Below, one piece after another: positions 1-12,371 of a DNA stretch of 64,000 nucleotides. The notes under the pieces were generated by a model. It made no database searches. It was not told the origin of the DNA and saw nothing but the letters and a program-made list of their open reading frames with translations. Each line of letters begins with the position of its first letter. Positions within the stretch are counted from its first letter, which is position 1. The DNA is from Fistularia commersonii (Eukaryota > Chordata > Actinopteri > Syngnathiformes > Fistulariidae). Where the stretch lies: positions 7,404,501 through 7,468,500 of the forward strand of contig JBBMNZ010000034.1 in NCBI GenBank assembly GCA_037954325.1, in the 5' to 3' direction. Both the position numbers and the translations under genes were made by a program.

Positions 1-164
1 GAAATCCCTATAACAAGTCTGTCTCTGTAGTGTTTTACTTACTGAATCAAATATGATCCCATACATATTTTTTCCAATATGATTTGCGTTTTAGTTGAGC
101 TTAAAGACTTAATGTAAATTATGTATGACTCATTTATCATGGCTTGTCTTTATTTCATCTTCAG
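1..164 (+). other. RAB5IF: intron of RAB5IF (partial)
   Basis: AT-rich non-coding sequence ending in a pyrimidine-rich tract and CAG at 162-164, directly before the first visible RAB5IF exon. The upstream exon(s) encoding the N-terminus lie outside the window. Confidence 0.8.
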
Positions 165-918
165 GATGAGTTTTTAGATGTGATTTATTGGCTCCGGCAA
201 ATAATTGCAGTCATCCTTGGAGTGATATGGGGCATCGCGCCGTTAAAAGGATTTCTGGGAATAGCCATGTAAGTATTCTGTGTAGCCACTACTCCTGACA
301 TTACTGTAAGCTTTCATGGCTTCTTTGATCTGATTTCAGTATCACTAAAACCTAACTTTGTCTCGTTACCTCATTAGATTCTGCATCATCAATGCTGGCG
401 TCCTGTATGTGTACTTCAGCAGCTTTCAGCAGATTGATGAGGAAGAATATGGTGGGACGTGGGAGCTCACCAAAGAAGGCTTCATGACCTCTTTTGCTCT
501 GTTTCTGGTGAGGATACAAATTCTTTTTCAAGCACGTATTCTGAAAAGGATGATTAAGCCAGTAAACCCTTTTTTTTTCTATGTGATGGTATGTTTACGT
601 TTTTTTTTTTTTTTTTTTAAGAAAGACTACCTTGTTTAAAGCCTTTCCATTTCTATTCAAGCAGAAATGTGATAATCTTGCGCATGTTTGCTCATGAACA
701 AATGAGGTACTGCCAAAAAATTCATCATAACCCCATGAATACATGATTCATTATATGAATACTGTTATTTTGATAAAACTAAACTCAAATTTAGTTTGTT
801 TCCTTTTATTTCTCAGCCATCATCTGTGGGTTAAGCAAGCAAAATGATGTTATGTTGCTGTTCTGTTTCTTCCCAGGTGGTGTGGATAATCTTTTACACA
901 GCTCTACATTTTGACTGA
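165..918 (+). CDS. rab5if: RAB5IF (C20orf24/OPTI/RCAF1), C-terminal exons, 5' partial
   Basis: Three spliced exons are visible: 165-268, 378-507 and 877-918, with TGA at 916-918. They join in frame (phases 0, 2, 0) to 91 residues. The first starts DEFLDVIYWLRQ, the second carries the family hallmark QIDEEEYGGTWELTKEG, and the end reads IIFYTALHFD. Hydrophobic stretches in each exon fit the family's membrane hairpins. RAB5IF is a small EMC6-related membrane protein. It partners TMCO1 in the ER multipass translocon (GEL complex) and has also been described as a respirasome assembly factor and Rab5-interacting protein. The donors (GTAAGT, GTGAGG) and acceptors (TTAG, CCCAG) are canonical. Read-through past 507 would add an intronic tail, but the terminal exon restores the expected C-terminus. 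The N-terminal cytosolic segment lies upstream. DHX35 follows on the same strand 2.66 kb downstream. Confidence 0.93.
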
Positions 919-1692
919 GAAGAATCTATAGGACACTAATACGAACATTTTTGTTGAAGTCAATTGTCAAGACACAGGAACTCCATGGCTTGAGGGGTGC
1001 TGATGCTCCTACAGTACATACAATATGACTCTTCAGTGTGCAGTGCATCTACAAGAGCACCTTGATGAACATGTTCAAATGCATTTCCTTTTTAAAGTCG
1101 GTCCCTCCGTTACTCTCCCTGTGTTGTATTTCCCTTCCTCCTGTTCCTGACGTCATCTCTGACGAAATACTAAAGGATCTGGAATACTAGCAGTTTAGCT
1201 TTTATAGGTTAAGTTCTGCTTATGTAAGATCAGCACATTCACAGGAAACAGAAAAAATGCTTCTCTTAGCCAGCCTATCCTCTGTTATAGTAGACAGGTT
1301 TTAGATGAGAGTTCACCCTTCACCGTTGCTCATAAGCTAGTCTTGTAGGATACGAGTTGTGGTAAAAATGAACATCTCAATATAGTCAATTGGGTGCTGC
1401 TCATAAGAGTGATATTTTTAATCTCAGGGCAGACCAATTGGATGCATTTAATGAGTAAGTAATGTTGTGACTTCATTGGTAAAGTCCACCACACCCCTCG
1501 CAGTTCTGTTGCATTTTTATTATTGCAATTGGTCTTAAACATCTGAGCACCGCAAATTAACACGACACTTTGTCAAATTCATTAGAAGTTATAATGTCAC
1601 AAGCAACTGTATGTGTCAGTGGATTTAAGGGATGACTTTAGCAAGTGACTCAGAACCTCCTGTGTTTTTCCACTGTTTGATAAAAGCATTTG

Positions 1693-1698
1693 AATAAA
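1693..1698 (+). terminator. candidate proximal polyadenylation signal of RAB5IF
   Basis: Canonical AATAAA about 775 nt after the stop codon, with T-rich sequence (TGTCAGTTCTC) just downstream. It is one of several possible signals. Confidence 0.35.
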
Positions 1699-2717
1699 TG
1701 TCAGTTCTCAACCCCCGTAGGCAAAATGAAGAGCAATGAATCATGATGAGCCCTATACACTAATTTGCTTATTATATCATGAAACAAATGCTGGCGGTTC
1801 AATGCGCATATCAGTCCATATCAGAGCCAAGTGCGCGTCTGTGTCTGGACTATCCATGTGCCGTAATCAAGGGCAGGAACTCGGCGTTAAACTATCCATC
1901 CATCCATCCGAAACCCTCAAAGCAAAAGTGACGGAACCATTTTTACTATTTTCAGATGCAAATGTTCAGATTTAAGCTAAACCTGGTCTGTGCACTGCCA
2001 TGACTTGATGTTCGTATATGTAGATGTGTCTTTCAGAGAATTTCTTTTTCCCCCCTCATCGGTAGCTCTCAGATCAAGGTCTTACATATTGTTTTGAAAT
2101 TAATTTAAGCTTTGTAAATTCTGTACAATGTCCCTTTTGTCAAATCCACATTGTATTACACAGATTTATTTGTACTTATGTTATATCATGTATGATGTAA
2201 CATTTCTCAGTATTTTATAGTTGAGAACTTTTAAAAACAGTACTTGCAAAGTTATTGTAATGATAATGCTTTAGTAGATTTGCAGCTGGTGTTTGAAAGG
2301 ATTGTATTTTCTGATCAAATCTTTTGGGAGTCATTAAACATTGGCTTTATATAGCTTCCATTTTCAAGAGATGACACATGTGCTTGTGTTTGTTTATGTG
2401 AGTAATTTTAGGGTAAGTATAATACTATGCGCCCTCAGATCTGCACATAAAAGCTTTGCGAAAAAAAAACAGGAGAAAGGAGGACACATTGGATGGATTA
2501 TTATGTTTAAGGCAGCAATTTGTCTGACAACAGTTAATATGGCTCGCGTTGCCTTGTGTAATACAATGTGCCATTTGTTCCCAATTTTTCTGTCAGTGAC
2601 ACAGAAAGCTGCATTATGAAAACACTATTAACTTTTCAAGTTGTCATCCATTATCACTTTTTGCTGTTTAAATGTACTTATCCCATAATCTTTAATATGT
2701 CCTTTTTTTCCCTTCAC

Positions 2718-2723
2718 AATAAA
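2718..2723 (+). terminator. candidate distal polyadenylation signal of RAB5IF
   Basis: AATAAA in CACAATAAAATC. A GT/T-containing segment (TAGTGGTCTTG) lies about 20 nt downstream, the usual arrangement of cleavage site and downstream element. Confidence 0.4.
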
Positions 2724-2745
2724 ATCATCTCCAAATTTCTAGTGG

Positions 2746-3479
2746 TCTTGAAATCAGCTTGACTGAGTCATGCTGATTTCCAAGCCTAGCAGATTATAGT
2801 CCTATCGATTTAAAAACAAAAGCACTTGCGGTAGGAAAAATAAAGCATTTTAATATATGTTTAAAAAGTATTGTGCTGAAAATTCTACTCACCAAACCTT
2901 TCCGTTATAGTTTTAAAACCTTACTGAGGCTTCAAAGTGCAAAGAAAAATGTCTTATGCCCTAGATGCAGTCAGGATCTGCTGGCTAACTTGTCAAAAGT
3001 AAAGTTATTCAGTGTGATGCAAACTTTATAAGACTTCCTTTATTCTCAGCTTTTCAACGCACTAACTGGCCACGAATTATATTCAGTGTTTCTTGAATTT
3101 TAGTTTAGTATGAGGCTGGGGAGATGTATTGACAAATACTGAACATGTCTCAAAATGCCATCTCAAATAAACTGAAAAAAACAAGAAATGGCTTTGCCAG
3201 CGACAGAAATTTACATCTTTAAATTCGAAAACGCTAAGTATCTGATCTCTGGCATTCCAGCCTCAAGCAGATCCTCAATTTATATTAATATGGTCTCTAT
3301 TTTTTTTCTTATTTGACTTTCTTAACTGCAGGGGTTCGAGTGTTAAGCTCTACTTAGGCTTGCAATCACTTGCGTGTGACTCTCTTACCCTTCGCTCAAA
3401 CAACATTGTTTACATCTCTGCGATATATTTCCCCAAATCACTCAACTTGAACACAATGCGGTCATTGATAAAGTCCACG
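2746..3479. other. RAB5IF-DHX35 intergenic spacer
   Basis: Unique AT-rich DNA with stray AATAAA hexamers (2839, 3166) and no supportable gene. The 3' end becomes CpG-richer toward the DHX35 promoter. Confidence 0.6.
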
Positions 3480-3585
3480 CATGTCAGCCCGCAGCCAGAG
3501 CCACGGCTCTGACGTCACTCACACGGGAGGGGGCGGGGGAGGAGGGTGACGTCACTGACACCGTGACGTAGAACCAAGATGGCGG
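3480..3585 (+). promoter_or_regulatory. dhx35: DHX35 core promoter: two CREs, GC box, YY1-type element over the start codon
   Basis: There are two full palindromic CREB/ATF sites, TGACGTCA, at 3510-3517 and 3547-3554, and a third half-type TGACGTA at 3564-3570. An Sp-type GC box (GGGGCGGGG) sits around 3530-3538. The sequence AAGATGGCGG at 3577-3586 matches the YY1 consensus and overlaps the ATG at 3579. There is no TATA box. This arrangement is typical of a TATA-less housekeeping promoter in a CpG-rich setting. The transcription start is probably within tens of bases of the ATG, which implies a very short 5' UTR. Confidence 0.7.
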
Positions 3586-6500
3586 TTCCCCACTCCACGA
3601 TGAGATTCTGGAAGCCGGGTAAGTAAGAGTCTAAATAAGTGTGAATGGGGTGCGAAGTATAGAAATAGCTTTTTTTTTTGGTGAATTACTGTACTGCCGT
3701 CGAGGCACGCCGGGCCTTCCCCGCTCGGCTCCAGCCTGAAACGGCGGCTGCGTTCCACCCGCAGCACGGCTAGCTCTGCGGAACCCGAGGAACCTGGCAA
3801 AATAGACCACAGGGCACCGAGAACGACAGCTATGTTACTGTTCCGTGTCCAAATGCAATGTGCTCATTTCCCCTCCATCTTCTGGCTGGGCAAAAATATA
3901 ACACCATTTATGATCACATCCTGCGCCTTAACTCCCCCCTCTCCGCTTCCTCAAGGGTCGGAGGCGCCGGGCATCTCCGAGGAGCGGGACTTAAACTCGG
4001 AGACCACCGGCTCTCCCATCATCTTCAACCCGCACATCGCCCTCTCTATAGAGAAACAGAGACAGAAACTACCCGTTTTCAAGGTTCTCCCCTCTCGCAC
4101 ACACTTTTGAACTCCTGTGAATGTCATATTGTTTTGGTGCGTTCTGCCCTTTTCCCTGATGTTCACTTTCAACTGTCCTGTCTGTTGTTGTCGTCTATGC
4201 AGCACAGAAATAACATCCTGTATTTGGTGGAAAGCTTCCAGACTGTCATCATAGTTGGTGAAACGGGATGTGGGAAGACAACACAGATACCTCAGGTTGG
4301 TGGGACATTTGAAGCTACCACATTGCTGCAGTGGACACTTGCATACTGCACTTGCATGTGGTTTGACATGACCTTGTCTTGATTTTAAGTGGCTTCATTT
4401 AGCAGGATTTTTGAATGGCTGGTGCTTAATTTTATGTCAAGTCTGCAGTTTTTGTTATATCGCGCCGCGGTCTCGTATCTCTCCTCAGTACCTGCTGGAA
4501 GCCGGCTGGGCAGCCGAGGGGAAGGTGATTGGAGTGACACAGCCTCGCCGCGTGGCTGCTATCTCTGTAAGAGCTCCGCTGTTCCCGTCAGCACTGCCAA
4601 AGCCAATTCACTTCAGGAGAATCTATTCAAACTCAAGGACATGCGTGACTTAAGCTCTATGATTAACTCTCCTTCCCGGGCGATAGGTAGCAGGCCGTGT
4701 TGCAGAGGAGCGAGGAGCCCTGCTGGGACATGAAGTGGGCTACACCATTAGATTCGATGACTGCTCTGATCCTCACGCCACAAGGATCAAGGTATTCCAA
4801 ACCATATGCAAACAGCCTTGAAAACCTTTCCCATGCGAAGATCCTTTCAGTGCCTCACCATGCCCGCGTGTTCAGTTTCTCACAGATGGCATGTTGATTC
4901 GAGAAATGATGGCTGATCCGCTGCTGAAAAAATACAGGTAACCGACTCTGGACTCGGCTAATTTTGGCCTCTAACTGAAACCGCAGCTGTAATCATTTGT
5001 CTTCCACAGTGTGTTGGTGTTAGATGAAGCACACGAGAGAACTCTTTACACAGATATAGCCATCGGTCTTTTAAAAAAGGTGAGGGCCACAGACTAATCG
5101 AGTGCACCGGAGGTGAACCTCCATCAGCTACGACTTGATTTCTCAATGCATTCCTTCATTTAAATAGATTCAGAGGAAGCGGCGAGACCTGCGGCTGATA
5201 GTGGCCTCTGCCACGCTGGATGCCAAGGTGACTGCATCATTAAGATGAGATGAGCAGATATGTCTGAGCTGTTAGCAAAGGGAAACAAAGATAAAGGGAG
5301 AAGTCCATGTCAGGTGGGATCACAATGTCCTGACAGCTCAGATGTACTGATGAAAGAAAGACATATTTAGGCCACAACTGTGCTCAGCATTCGCCGTCAG
5401 CTGAAACGCCGTATCGGACATCTACCGCAAATCTTTCATCGACACTTGCAAATAATGACTTACCTACGCTGGAGTTTTCGCACTTTTTAAGGACGGCAAA
5501 AGTATTTCCAATTTGCAGGGAAACATTACCAAGTGTTAAAAAGTGATCCTCCCTTAATCTAAGCACACATACAATATATCGAACTTTATTCCCCAAGCTG
5601 TTTTTGATCAACTCGTACAACCACTTTTCATGTAAATGCTGCAATTTCTAACTGTAAAAATCCACATTTGAAGAGATTCCATGACTTCTTCAACCTGAAT
5701 GAAACTGGCGACCCCAACAAAGACACATGTGGAATTCTGACAGTTGAGGGTCGGACCTTCCCGGTGGATGTCTTCTACACCATCAGGTACTTCCCAGACA
5801 TCCAACTTTTCTGAAGATGTGGTCTGGGTTTAACGCTGATCTGCTCTGGTTTATAATCAGTCCCGTCCCGGACTACATAAAGGCCACGGTGGAGACGGTG
5901 ATGAAGATTCACGAGACGGAGGATGATGGAGACGTCTTGGCTTTCCTCACTGGGCAGGTCAGTAACCATAATCTTAACACTGTCCAACCTTTCACAAAAT
6001 TATTTCCTTTAGAGACAAATGTTACCATATATTTCAGTATGAAAGCATATATCTAGTTTTGTCTCGGTCAAATGTTTTTGAATCTTACAAATGTCCACTT
6101 CAGGAAGAGGTGGAGAAAGTGGTATCCCTTCTGCAGGACCAGGCAAGGTCCTTGTCCCGACATGGCATCAAGAAGCACTTGAGAATTTTGCCCATGTTTT
6201 CTGGTCTACCTTATGCGGAGCAGATGAAGGTCTTTGAACGGCCGCCCTCCTCCGTTCGCAAGGTAAACATTACACATGTTTAGGATTATTATGGAAGACA
6301 AAACTCCATTTTGATCATGGTAATGAAACCAGATTTCATTCTGAATACAGTGCTTAACATTTATTTAGAAACACTCTCCTGTGTACAGAAACATCTACCG
6401 CTACTCTCTACATAAAAAAAAACCCAAAACAATTATATGTTTCAGTATTTATGCTATTTAATCTCTTTCATCTTTTTACCTCAGTACCAGTAAATTGTAT

Positions 6501-9500
6501 CTGCGTGCACTTTACTGTTTAATGTGCACTTCATTATTATTTTGTTAATTCCGGGCCAATGTGGGATAGTGAGAAATGTAATTTCTCCTCAGTCTGGTAC
6601 AGGTGGAGAAATTGACAATAAAGCTGACTTTGACTTAATACACACACACACAGCAATACAGATGTATTCACTAAATGCAGGGAATAGTGAAAATGACTAC
6701 AATACATTGGTGATTGGTTGCTATGTCTGACCTCTAGCGAACTGTTTTGTGTTCCTCCAGGTGGTGGTGGCCACAAACATAGCAGAGACGTCCATCACTA
6801 TAAACGGAATCGCGTTTGTCATTGACTGCGCCTTTGTGAAACTGCGAGCTTATAATCCTCGCACCGCTATCGAGTCACTGGTGGTTACCCCGATTTCGAA
6901 GGCTTCAGCCAGCCAGAGGGCTGGAAGAGCCGGACGCAACCGACCTGGGAAATGTTTCCGCTTGTATACAGGTGTGTATGAGTTTGCAGGAATTAAAAGT
7001 GTGGAAGATTTTATTCTGTGAGGAATTCTGCACTCCTAACACTTCTCAATGTATGTTGTCCTCCTCCTCCCCCTCCAGCACTGCCCATTTTGTTACCCTT
7101 TATTGTTCTCTTTGTGTAATTCGTTATTCCTCTTTTGTTTTCATCAGAGGAGGACTTCGAGAAATTGCCTCCCTCCACTGTGCCAGAGATGCAGCGTACC
7201 AATTTGGCCCCTGTCATCCTGCAGCTCAAAGCTTTAGGCATTGACAATGTTCTGCGGTTCAGCTTTCTCTCTGTAAGTGGCTCGCTTTGCATACACAGTG
7301 TACTGCGATGCGTTTTCAGCCACTGTGAAAGAAGCCGTACTTTACATTTTAATCAGGAAGAATGCCCTGTGGCCTCTGGGAGAATTGCATGGAAACCATA
7401 AAACTAATGCAGTAATTTTTTATTTGTCTTTGAATGACTCGTGCAACCAGATTCTGGCCACCACTTTCTTCTCTTAGAGTAAATATTTTCATTGTTGAAG
7501 CAAACATGTATTTAAATGTTTTCTTTTTTCAGCCTCCCCCAGCTCAGACCATGGTTCAGGCTCTGGAACTGCTTTATGCTCTGGGAGGTAAAGAACGGAA
7601 AATGTCTTGCCGGTCAAGTTTTCCACATCAGCGGTGGTAATCCATAGGCTCAGATATTCTTGCACATGACACTTTATATGCCTGCTGTCAGGTCTGGACC
7701 ATTATGGCCGCTTGACCGATCCCATGGGTGTGCGGATGGCGGAGTTTCCGCTTAGTCCTATGTTCGCCAAGATGCTCCTAGAGTCCGGAAACTTTGGCTG
7801 CTCCAAAGAAATTGTCACCATAGCAGCAATGATGCAGATTCAGAATATATTTGTGATGCCGTCCAATCAGAAGAAGCCCGCTGTGAGTGAGAATAAGCTT
7901 TAAAGACAAGCATGTTGAATATTTACCAGAAATGTTTTGTCAGCGTAATAATGATCCTGCTGCTTTCTTTTTTTCTTTCTTTGGCTATCTCACCCCTGCA
8001 GGCTCGAGAGCACAGAAAATTTGCAGTTGCCGAGGGAGATCACCTCACCATGCTGAATGTGTATGAGGCATTCATTAAGGTATGGTCTAAAGGTTGGATC
8101 TGTATGTGTATATAGCCTATTAACTGTTCTCTTACACGCCTCCTTCGGGGGCTTTTGAACTCAGCAAAACCCAGGCAGGTTTACACTTATGACCACTTTT
8201 AAATCTGTCCTTCTCTTATCTGCAGCACCAGAAGAGCTCCCAATGGTGTCAGGAGCATTTTCTTAATTACAAGGGTCTCCAGCGTGCCGTCACAGTGCGC
8301 GAGCAACTCCGACGTCTCATGAACAAATTCAAAGTGCCATGGGCTTCCAGTGAAGGTAAGTAGATACATGGGCTGGATATAATAAATTGTAGATGAGCGC
8401 TTACTTGGTTACCTCTTATATTTTCTTATTGACAATGTGGCTGTAAATGCGCCCCGACATGTCGAAACTTAATTCCAGCTCAACATATGGTGATTGAGGT
8501 TGTCAACAATTATTTGACATGTTTGTTTATTTTATTCTCAGGTGATCCTGACATAATATTGAAGTGCATTGTATCTGGATTTTTTGCTAATGCCGCCCGT
8601 ATTCACCACTCTGGTTCTTACCGGTGAGCGTTCTCTCACTCTCTCACTCTCCTTTTCAGTGAAGAGACTTTTCCTGGTATCATAGTCTTTTGAATGACAT
8701 TTCACACGCTTTCAATTTTATTGGTCTTCCAGGACTTTAAGAGATGATCGTGAGCTTCACATCCACCCCAACTCTGTGCTGTATGGAGAGAAACCGCCAA
8801 AATGGTTAGTATATTTTCTGTGCACATTATGCCTTTGCAGCAAGACAAATACGTTGCCTTGGACGATAAATACCTATCTTTAATAGACTCATTATAAATC
8901 TTCAATCAGAGCATCATTGGACGCATTATTTTTTTTAAATGAGTCCGTTTGTGTGTTTCTACCACTGTCTTTACATTAGAGAACTACTGGAATACACATT
9001 TTCAAATGTTGTCATCACACATCATCCGAATCGTTTTGTGCAATTTCTAAATCACACATACAATCTTGTCATTTAATGAAACAGCAGCATTTTTACACTG
9101 CTGTTAGGTTTCACAATTGCTTATTGTGATTCTTGAATGAATTAAAAATGTAGTTTTTCCTTTTCCAAATTCCTGTATCATTACAGATGTTAAGACCCAT
9201 CTCATATCAAAAGTGTCTTAGTATATTTTACTTTACGCAAATGTATTTGATAAATAATTATATGTACAAAAAAATATTTCAGCTGGAATAATTATTATTG
9301 TTGATTATTTATTTATTTATTTATTCATTCATTCATTCATTATTATTATTATTATTTATATTTCTGGAATTTATTACTGTCTATTTTCTGATATTTCAGC
9401 AGACCACTAAAAACACGTTTTCCCCTTTTGAAAATGTCACTGACATCTCCTTTCCAGGGTTGTGTTCAATGAAGTTGTGCAAACATCAAAATATTACATG

Positions 9501-10710
9501 CGCGACGTGACGGCGGTGGAGTCCTCCTGGCTGGTGGAGTTGGCCCCCCACTTTTACAAACAGGCTAAAGTAGGTTAAAGAAAGAACTTTATCACTGCAG
9601 CGTTTCTATGTAAATATATACACACACACACACACACACATATATATATGTATGTATATATATACATACATATATATATATGTGTGTGTGTGTGTGTATA
9701 GATATATGTGCATATAAAATATAATATAATTTCAACACAAAAAACAACTTCCTCCTACTTTCGTTCTTCCAACTTTGAAGTAGCAAATGGGATTATGATT
9801 GTCTCCAAAGTATTCCTGATTCTGCAAAATCCACCTCGCGCATTAGAGCATTAAAGCTGAGCTCGAGTTTTCCCCTTTTCAGCCGATGAATGGACGGCGG
9901 CCTTAAAAGCCTTTTTCAAAGTGGGGTACTAACACGCATCCTGAGTGATCTGAAGTACAGGTGTGGAAACACCCTGGAAGCACCGAGACACGCTTTCTAG
10001 CTAATCCCACCATTTCCTCGGTTAAAGTAGAAAGTGGCAAAAGGCTCTTACAGATAATTGCATCGGATATCAAGGATACCATGTTTATGAGGTATTTACT
10101 TGATATTGAATGAGTAGATAAATTTGGTGTGATTCCATTTTGTTTTTTAATTGTCTTATAATTCTTTTTTTTTGAAAGACCAGACAGCATGGTGCTCAAT
10201 CCCACTCACAAGTTTAATCAAGAAAGTTCCTGCCTAAATAGAATTAACACGGTGGTGATCTGTCGTTTCACTCAATCCACTGCAGAAAAGTAAATTCATG
10301 TTTTTTATTTTGACAGTGCTTGAATACACAGTGCTCCGGGGTTTATACTGATAAATGTGCTATTTAAACTAACTGCTATATACATACCCAAATGAATGGA
10401 GCGAATTTTACTGGAATCATGAAACTGGAGAGATTTTAAATGTCATCATTAAACACTTGTTGAGAGAAAGGTCAATTTGTGATTATATCACACACAGGAC
10501 ACGTCTGTAGATTCAGATCAAGAGAAAAAACAAACACCAAACTCTGGGGGTTGGATAAAGGGCAGTTTTTTCAGATTTGTTGATATTTTCTGCAGCCCTG
10601 GGAGTGTATTGCTTTGGCACCTTAAAGCCTGCAATGTAATCTAACTTCAAACTGTCCCTTTTCTCTTTCAGCATGGCTCGCTGGCCAGCAAGAGATCCCG
10701 GGTCCTCTAA
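3579..10710 (+). CDS. dhx35: DHX35, DEAH-box RNA helicase 35, complete, 21 coding exons
   Basis: Exons: 3579-3618, 3956-4083, 4203-4295, 4489-4566, 4687-4791, 4876-4937, 5010-5079, 5168-5227, 5674-5786, 5861-5957, 6104-6262, 6761-6971, 7148-7272, 7533-7587, 7692-7882, 8002-8079, 8226-8355, 8542-8623, 8733-8804, 9458-9569, 10672-10710 (stop TAA 10708-10710). The phases close to 2100 nt, or 699 residues, close to the roughly 703 of mammalian DHX35. Visible motifs: I GETGCGKT (75-82), Ia TQPRRVAA (104-111), II DEAH (174-177), III SAT (206-208), FLTGQ (278-282), V with ATNIAETS (339-346), VI QRAGRAGR (387-394). HA2/OB-fold C-terminal regions follow (LRFSFLSPPPAQTMVQALELLYALG and downstream). DHX35 is a nuclear DEAH/RHA ATPase associated with catalytic spliceosomes together with GPATCH1, and has a reported role in RNA sensing. 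The start is chosen for the YY1/Kozak context. A second in-frame ATG at 3600 gives MRFWKPG, which also matches the family N-terminus. No lesion is seen. Confidence 0.96.
6490..6655 (+). mobile_element. LINE 3'-tail-like fragment in DHX35 intron 11
   Basis: GACAATAAAGCTGACTTTGA, preceded by a GCACTTTACTG stretch and followed by (AC)n, is the pattern of teleost non-LTR retrotransposon 3' ends carrying a built-in poly(A)-like signal. Only the tail is present. The family assignment is from memory and not certain. Confidence 0.45.
9295..9360 (+). repeat. compound (ATTT)n(ATTC)n(ATT)n microsatellite in DHX35 intron 19
   Basis: ATTT units, then ATTC units, then ATT units run without a break, about 100-160 bp upstream of the exon 20 acceptor. 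Confidence 0.85.
9616..9700. repeat. 85-bp near-perfect palindrome made of (CA)n/(TG)n arms in DHX35 intron 20
   Basis: The order is TATA-(CA)n-(TA)n-TGTATGTATA-TATACATACA-(TA)n-(TG)n-TATA. The right arm is the reverse complement of the left apart from unit-number differences. The pre-mRNA would fold into one long hairpin starting about 50 nt after the exon 20 donor. Confidence 0.85.
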
Positions 10711-11525
10711 GTCTCTTCAGCTCACCACTGCTTTCACTTAGGAAGAAAAAGAAAGAAACCCCCCCCTTCGACTGACCACTGCGCCCCTCTCATGGTCATT
10801 GTACATAAAGATGTAATATATATTTATTGTCCCCGTCCACCTGCACAGCCAATCCACACTGTGGCCACGGTAGATCGAGATATAGTGATATATTTTTAGT
10901 GCGGCTCTTATCATGCGACTTGCTTCGTTTCACAGCGTCTTGCTTTCTCGGCAGCGATAATGCCCATTTGAGTGACTGGTGAGAAATGAGAGATGGTTTC
11001 ATTTAAGTGTCAGGTGGTCACGTAGTGAATTTTTTCTTGTACATAGTAGCAGGTTCAGGTTCAGGGAACGGATACAGGCCTGATTTACCTGGTTATAGAC
11101 GTCATTATTTTTTTAACTGCTGAATTTCTTTTTTTATTTCCTATTGTAAGACGATGGACTGTGAGGACTTGTCATTTTGAGAGAATTCTAAGTTTTTCTT
11201 AATTCATTTGCGCGCCCCCCACTACCCTCAAACCTGGGTGCCTTCATGTTTATTAATTTGAAAACTTGACCATCAGTTTATTTTGATTTCTTACAAAAAA
11301 TCTGCGCCTTTATACAGAGTATTATGGTTCACATTTGGGAATTTGCAGCACTTTATATTCAGTCAACTTTCATTCAATGACAATACTGTGAAAAGACTGA
11401 TTTACCTTTGGGATTCTCTATGAGCTACAGTCTACATCATGTATAGTGGCCTTTATACCGCTCTGTGCCAATTTACTTTCATCAGCCTATTTCACATTTC
11501 CAGATGGAATATGTGCGTACGCATA

Positions 11526-11531
11526 AATAAA
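11526..11531 (+). terminator. dhx35: candidate DHX35 proximal polyadenylation signal
   Basis: AATAAA about 816 nt after the stop, followed by an A-rich run and then a GTGCC/CTGTTCCTGTG segment that can serve as a downstream element. Confidence 0.5.
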
Positions 11532-12283
11532 AAGCTGTGAAATCAAAATTGAAAAAAAAAAAAAAGAAAAAAAAGTGCCATCTGTTCCTGTGAAAACACA
11601 GTGCATTCAGACCCGCACCCACAGCCTCAAAGTAACCGACTCATTTGTTTGGCCATTTTCCGTTTGTTGATGATTCTGTTCACTCTTACATTTTCAAGTC
11701 TTTTGTAAAATCTGTAAAATACTTAATTGTAGTTTTTATTTATTTTCTGTTATGTATTAGCTTCGCCCACCTCCCCTCTCCCCCCATTTCTTCTGCATTT
11801 CTGTTTTTTACCAGAGGTGTTTGACCCTGAAAGTGTCAATGAGCAGTATATTAAAGATCTGATCACTTAATGAGTCAATGTGAAGCCAGGAAATGTTAAT
11901 GTAGCCAAATTTTACTCATGCTTGCATGTCTTTTTTTTCCCCCTTTGTAAAACTTTTTCTTTGGGTTACTACTGTAGACTCAGTGAAATTAATCAAATTA
12001 CAGAATAGTACATCATACAATAGCAATGCGAACCAGATCAAATTAGATGGATCTATATGTGATGTATCCTTGCATGTTTAATGCTACTCTTAGTAGATCT
12101 ATACAATTAAGACTACCTTGTCGGCATACCGCAACGAAAATCATTTGCAAATCAACTCGTAATTCACATTTGTTCTTGTATTCTCAACGTGTATGCTGCT
12201 TAAGCAGTGCTTTGTAGACCTTTGCAGTTGCTCACCTCTGAGATTAAACAAATGTCACCTGCCATGTCTTTCTCACATCTTCC

Positions 12284-12289
12284 AATAAA
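12284..12289 (+). terminator. dhx35: candidate DHX35 distal polyadenylation signal
   Basis: AATAAA with a strong GT-rich downstream element (TTTTGTGTGCTGTTT, 12309-12323) at the expected distance. Confidence 0.5.
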
Positions 12290-12371
12290 ACTTAAGTGTC
12301 ATTCAAACTTTTGTGTGCTGTTTACAAACTATGTTGATACTGCATTTCCCCCCACTACACATGAGAATCGG

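Larger units (their letters stand above)
919..2745 (+). other. rab5if: RAB5IF 3' UTR (inferred extent)
   Basis: AT-rich, non-coding, with no splice-linked open frame. Several AATAAA hexamers occur (1693-1698, 2718-2723, 2839-2844), so alternative polyadenylation with UTRs of roughly 0.8 to 1.8 kb is plausible. A short ATCC run lies at about 1897-1908. The true 3' end cannot be fixed without transcript data. Confidence 0.5.
10711..12310 (+). other. dhx35: DHX35 3' UTR (inferred extent)
   Basis: Non-coding, T-rich sequence after TAA. An A-rich stretch at 11551-11573 follows the first polyadenylation signal. A second signal near 12284 could extend the UTR to about 1.6 kb. Confidence 0.55.

Noticed and set aside
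358..639. 93-codon frame at the left end taken as an independent small gene
   Set aside because: It is RAB5IF exon 378-507 read through into flanking introns. The splice sites and downstream exon 877-918 explain it.
3858..4382. 174-codon frame across 3858-4382
   Set aside because: It covers DHX35 exon 3 in frame plus intronic and out-of-frame exon 2 sequence. The spliced gene accounts for it.
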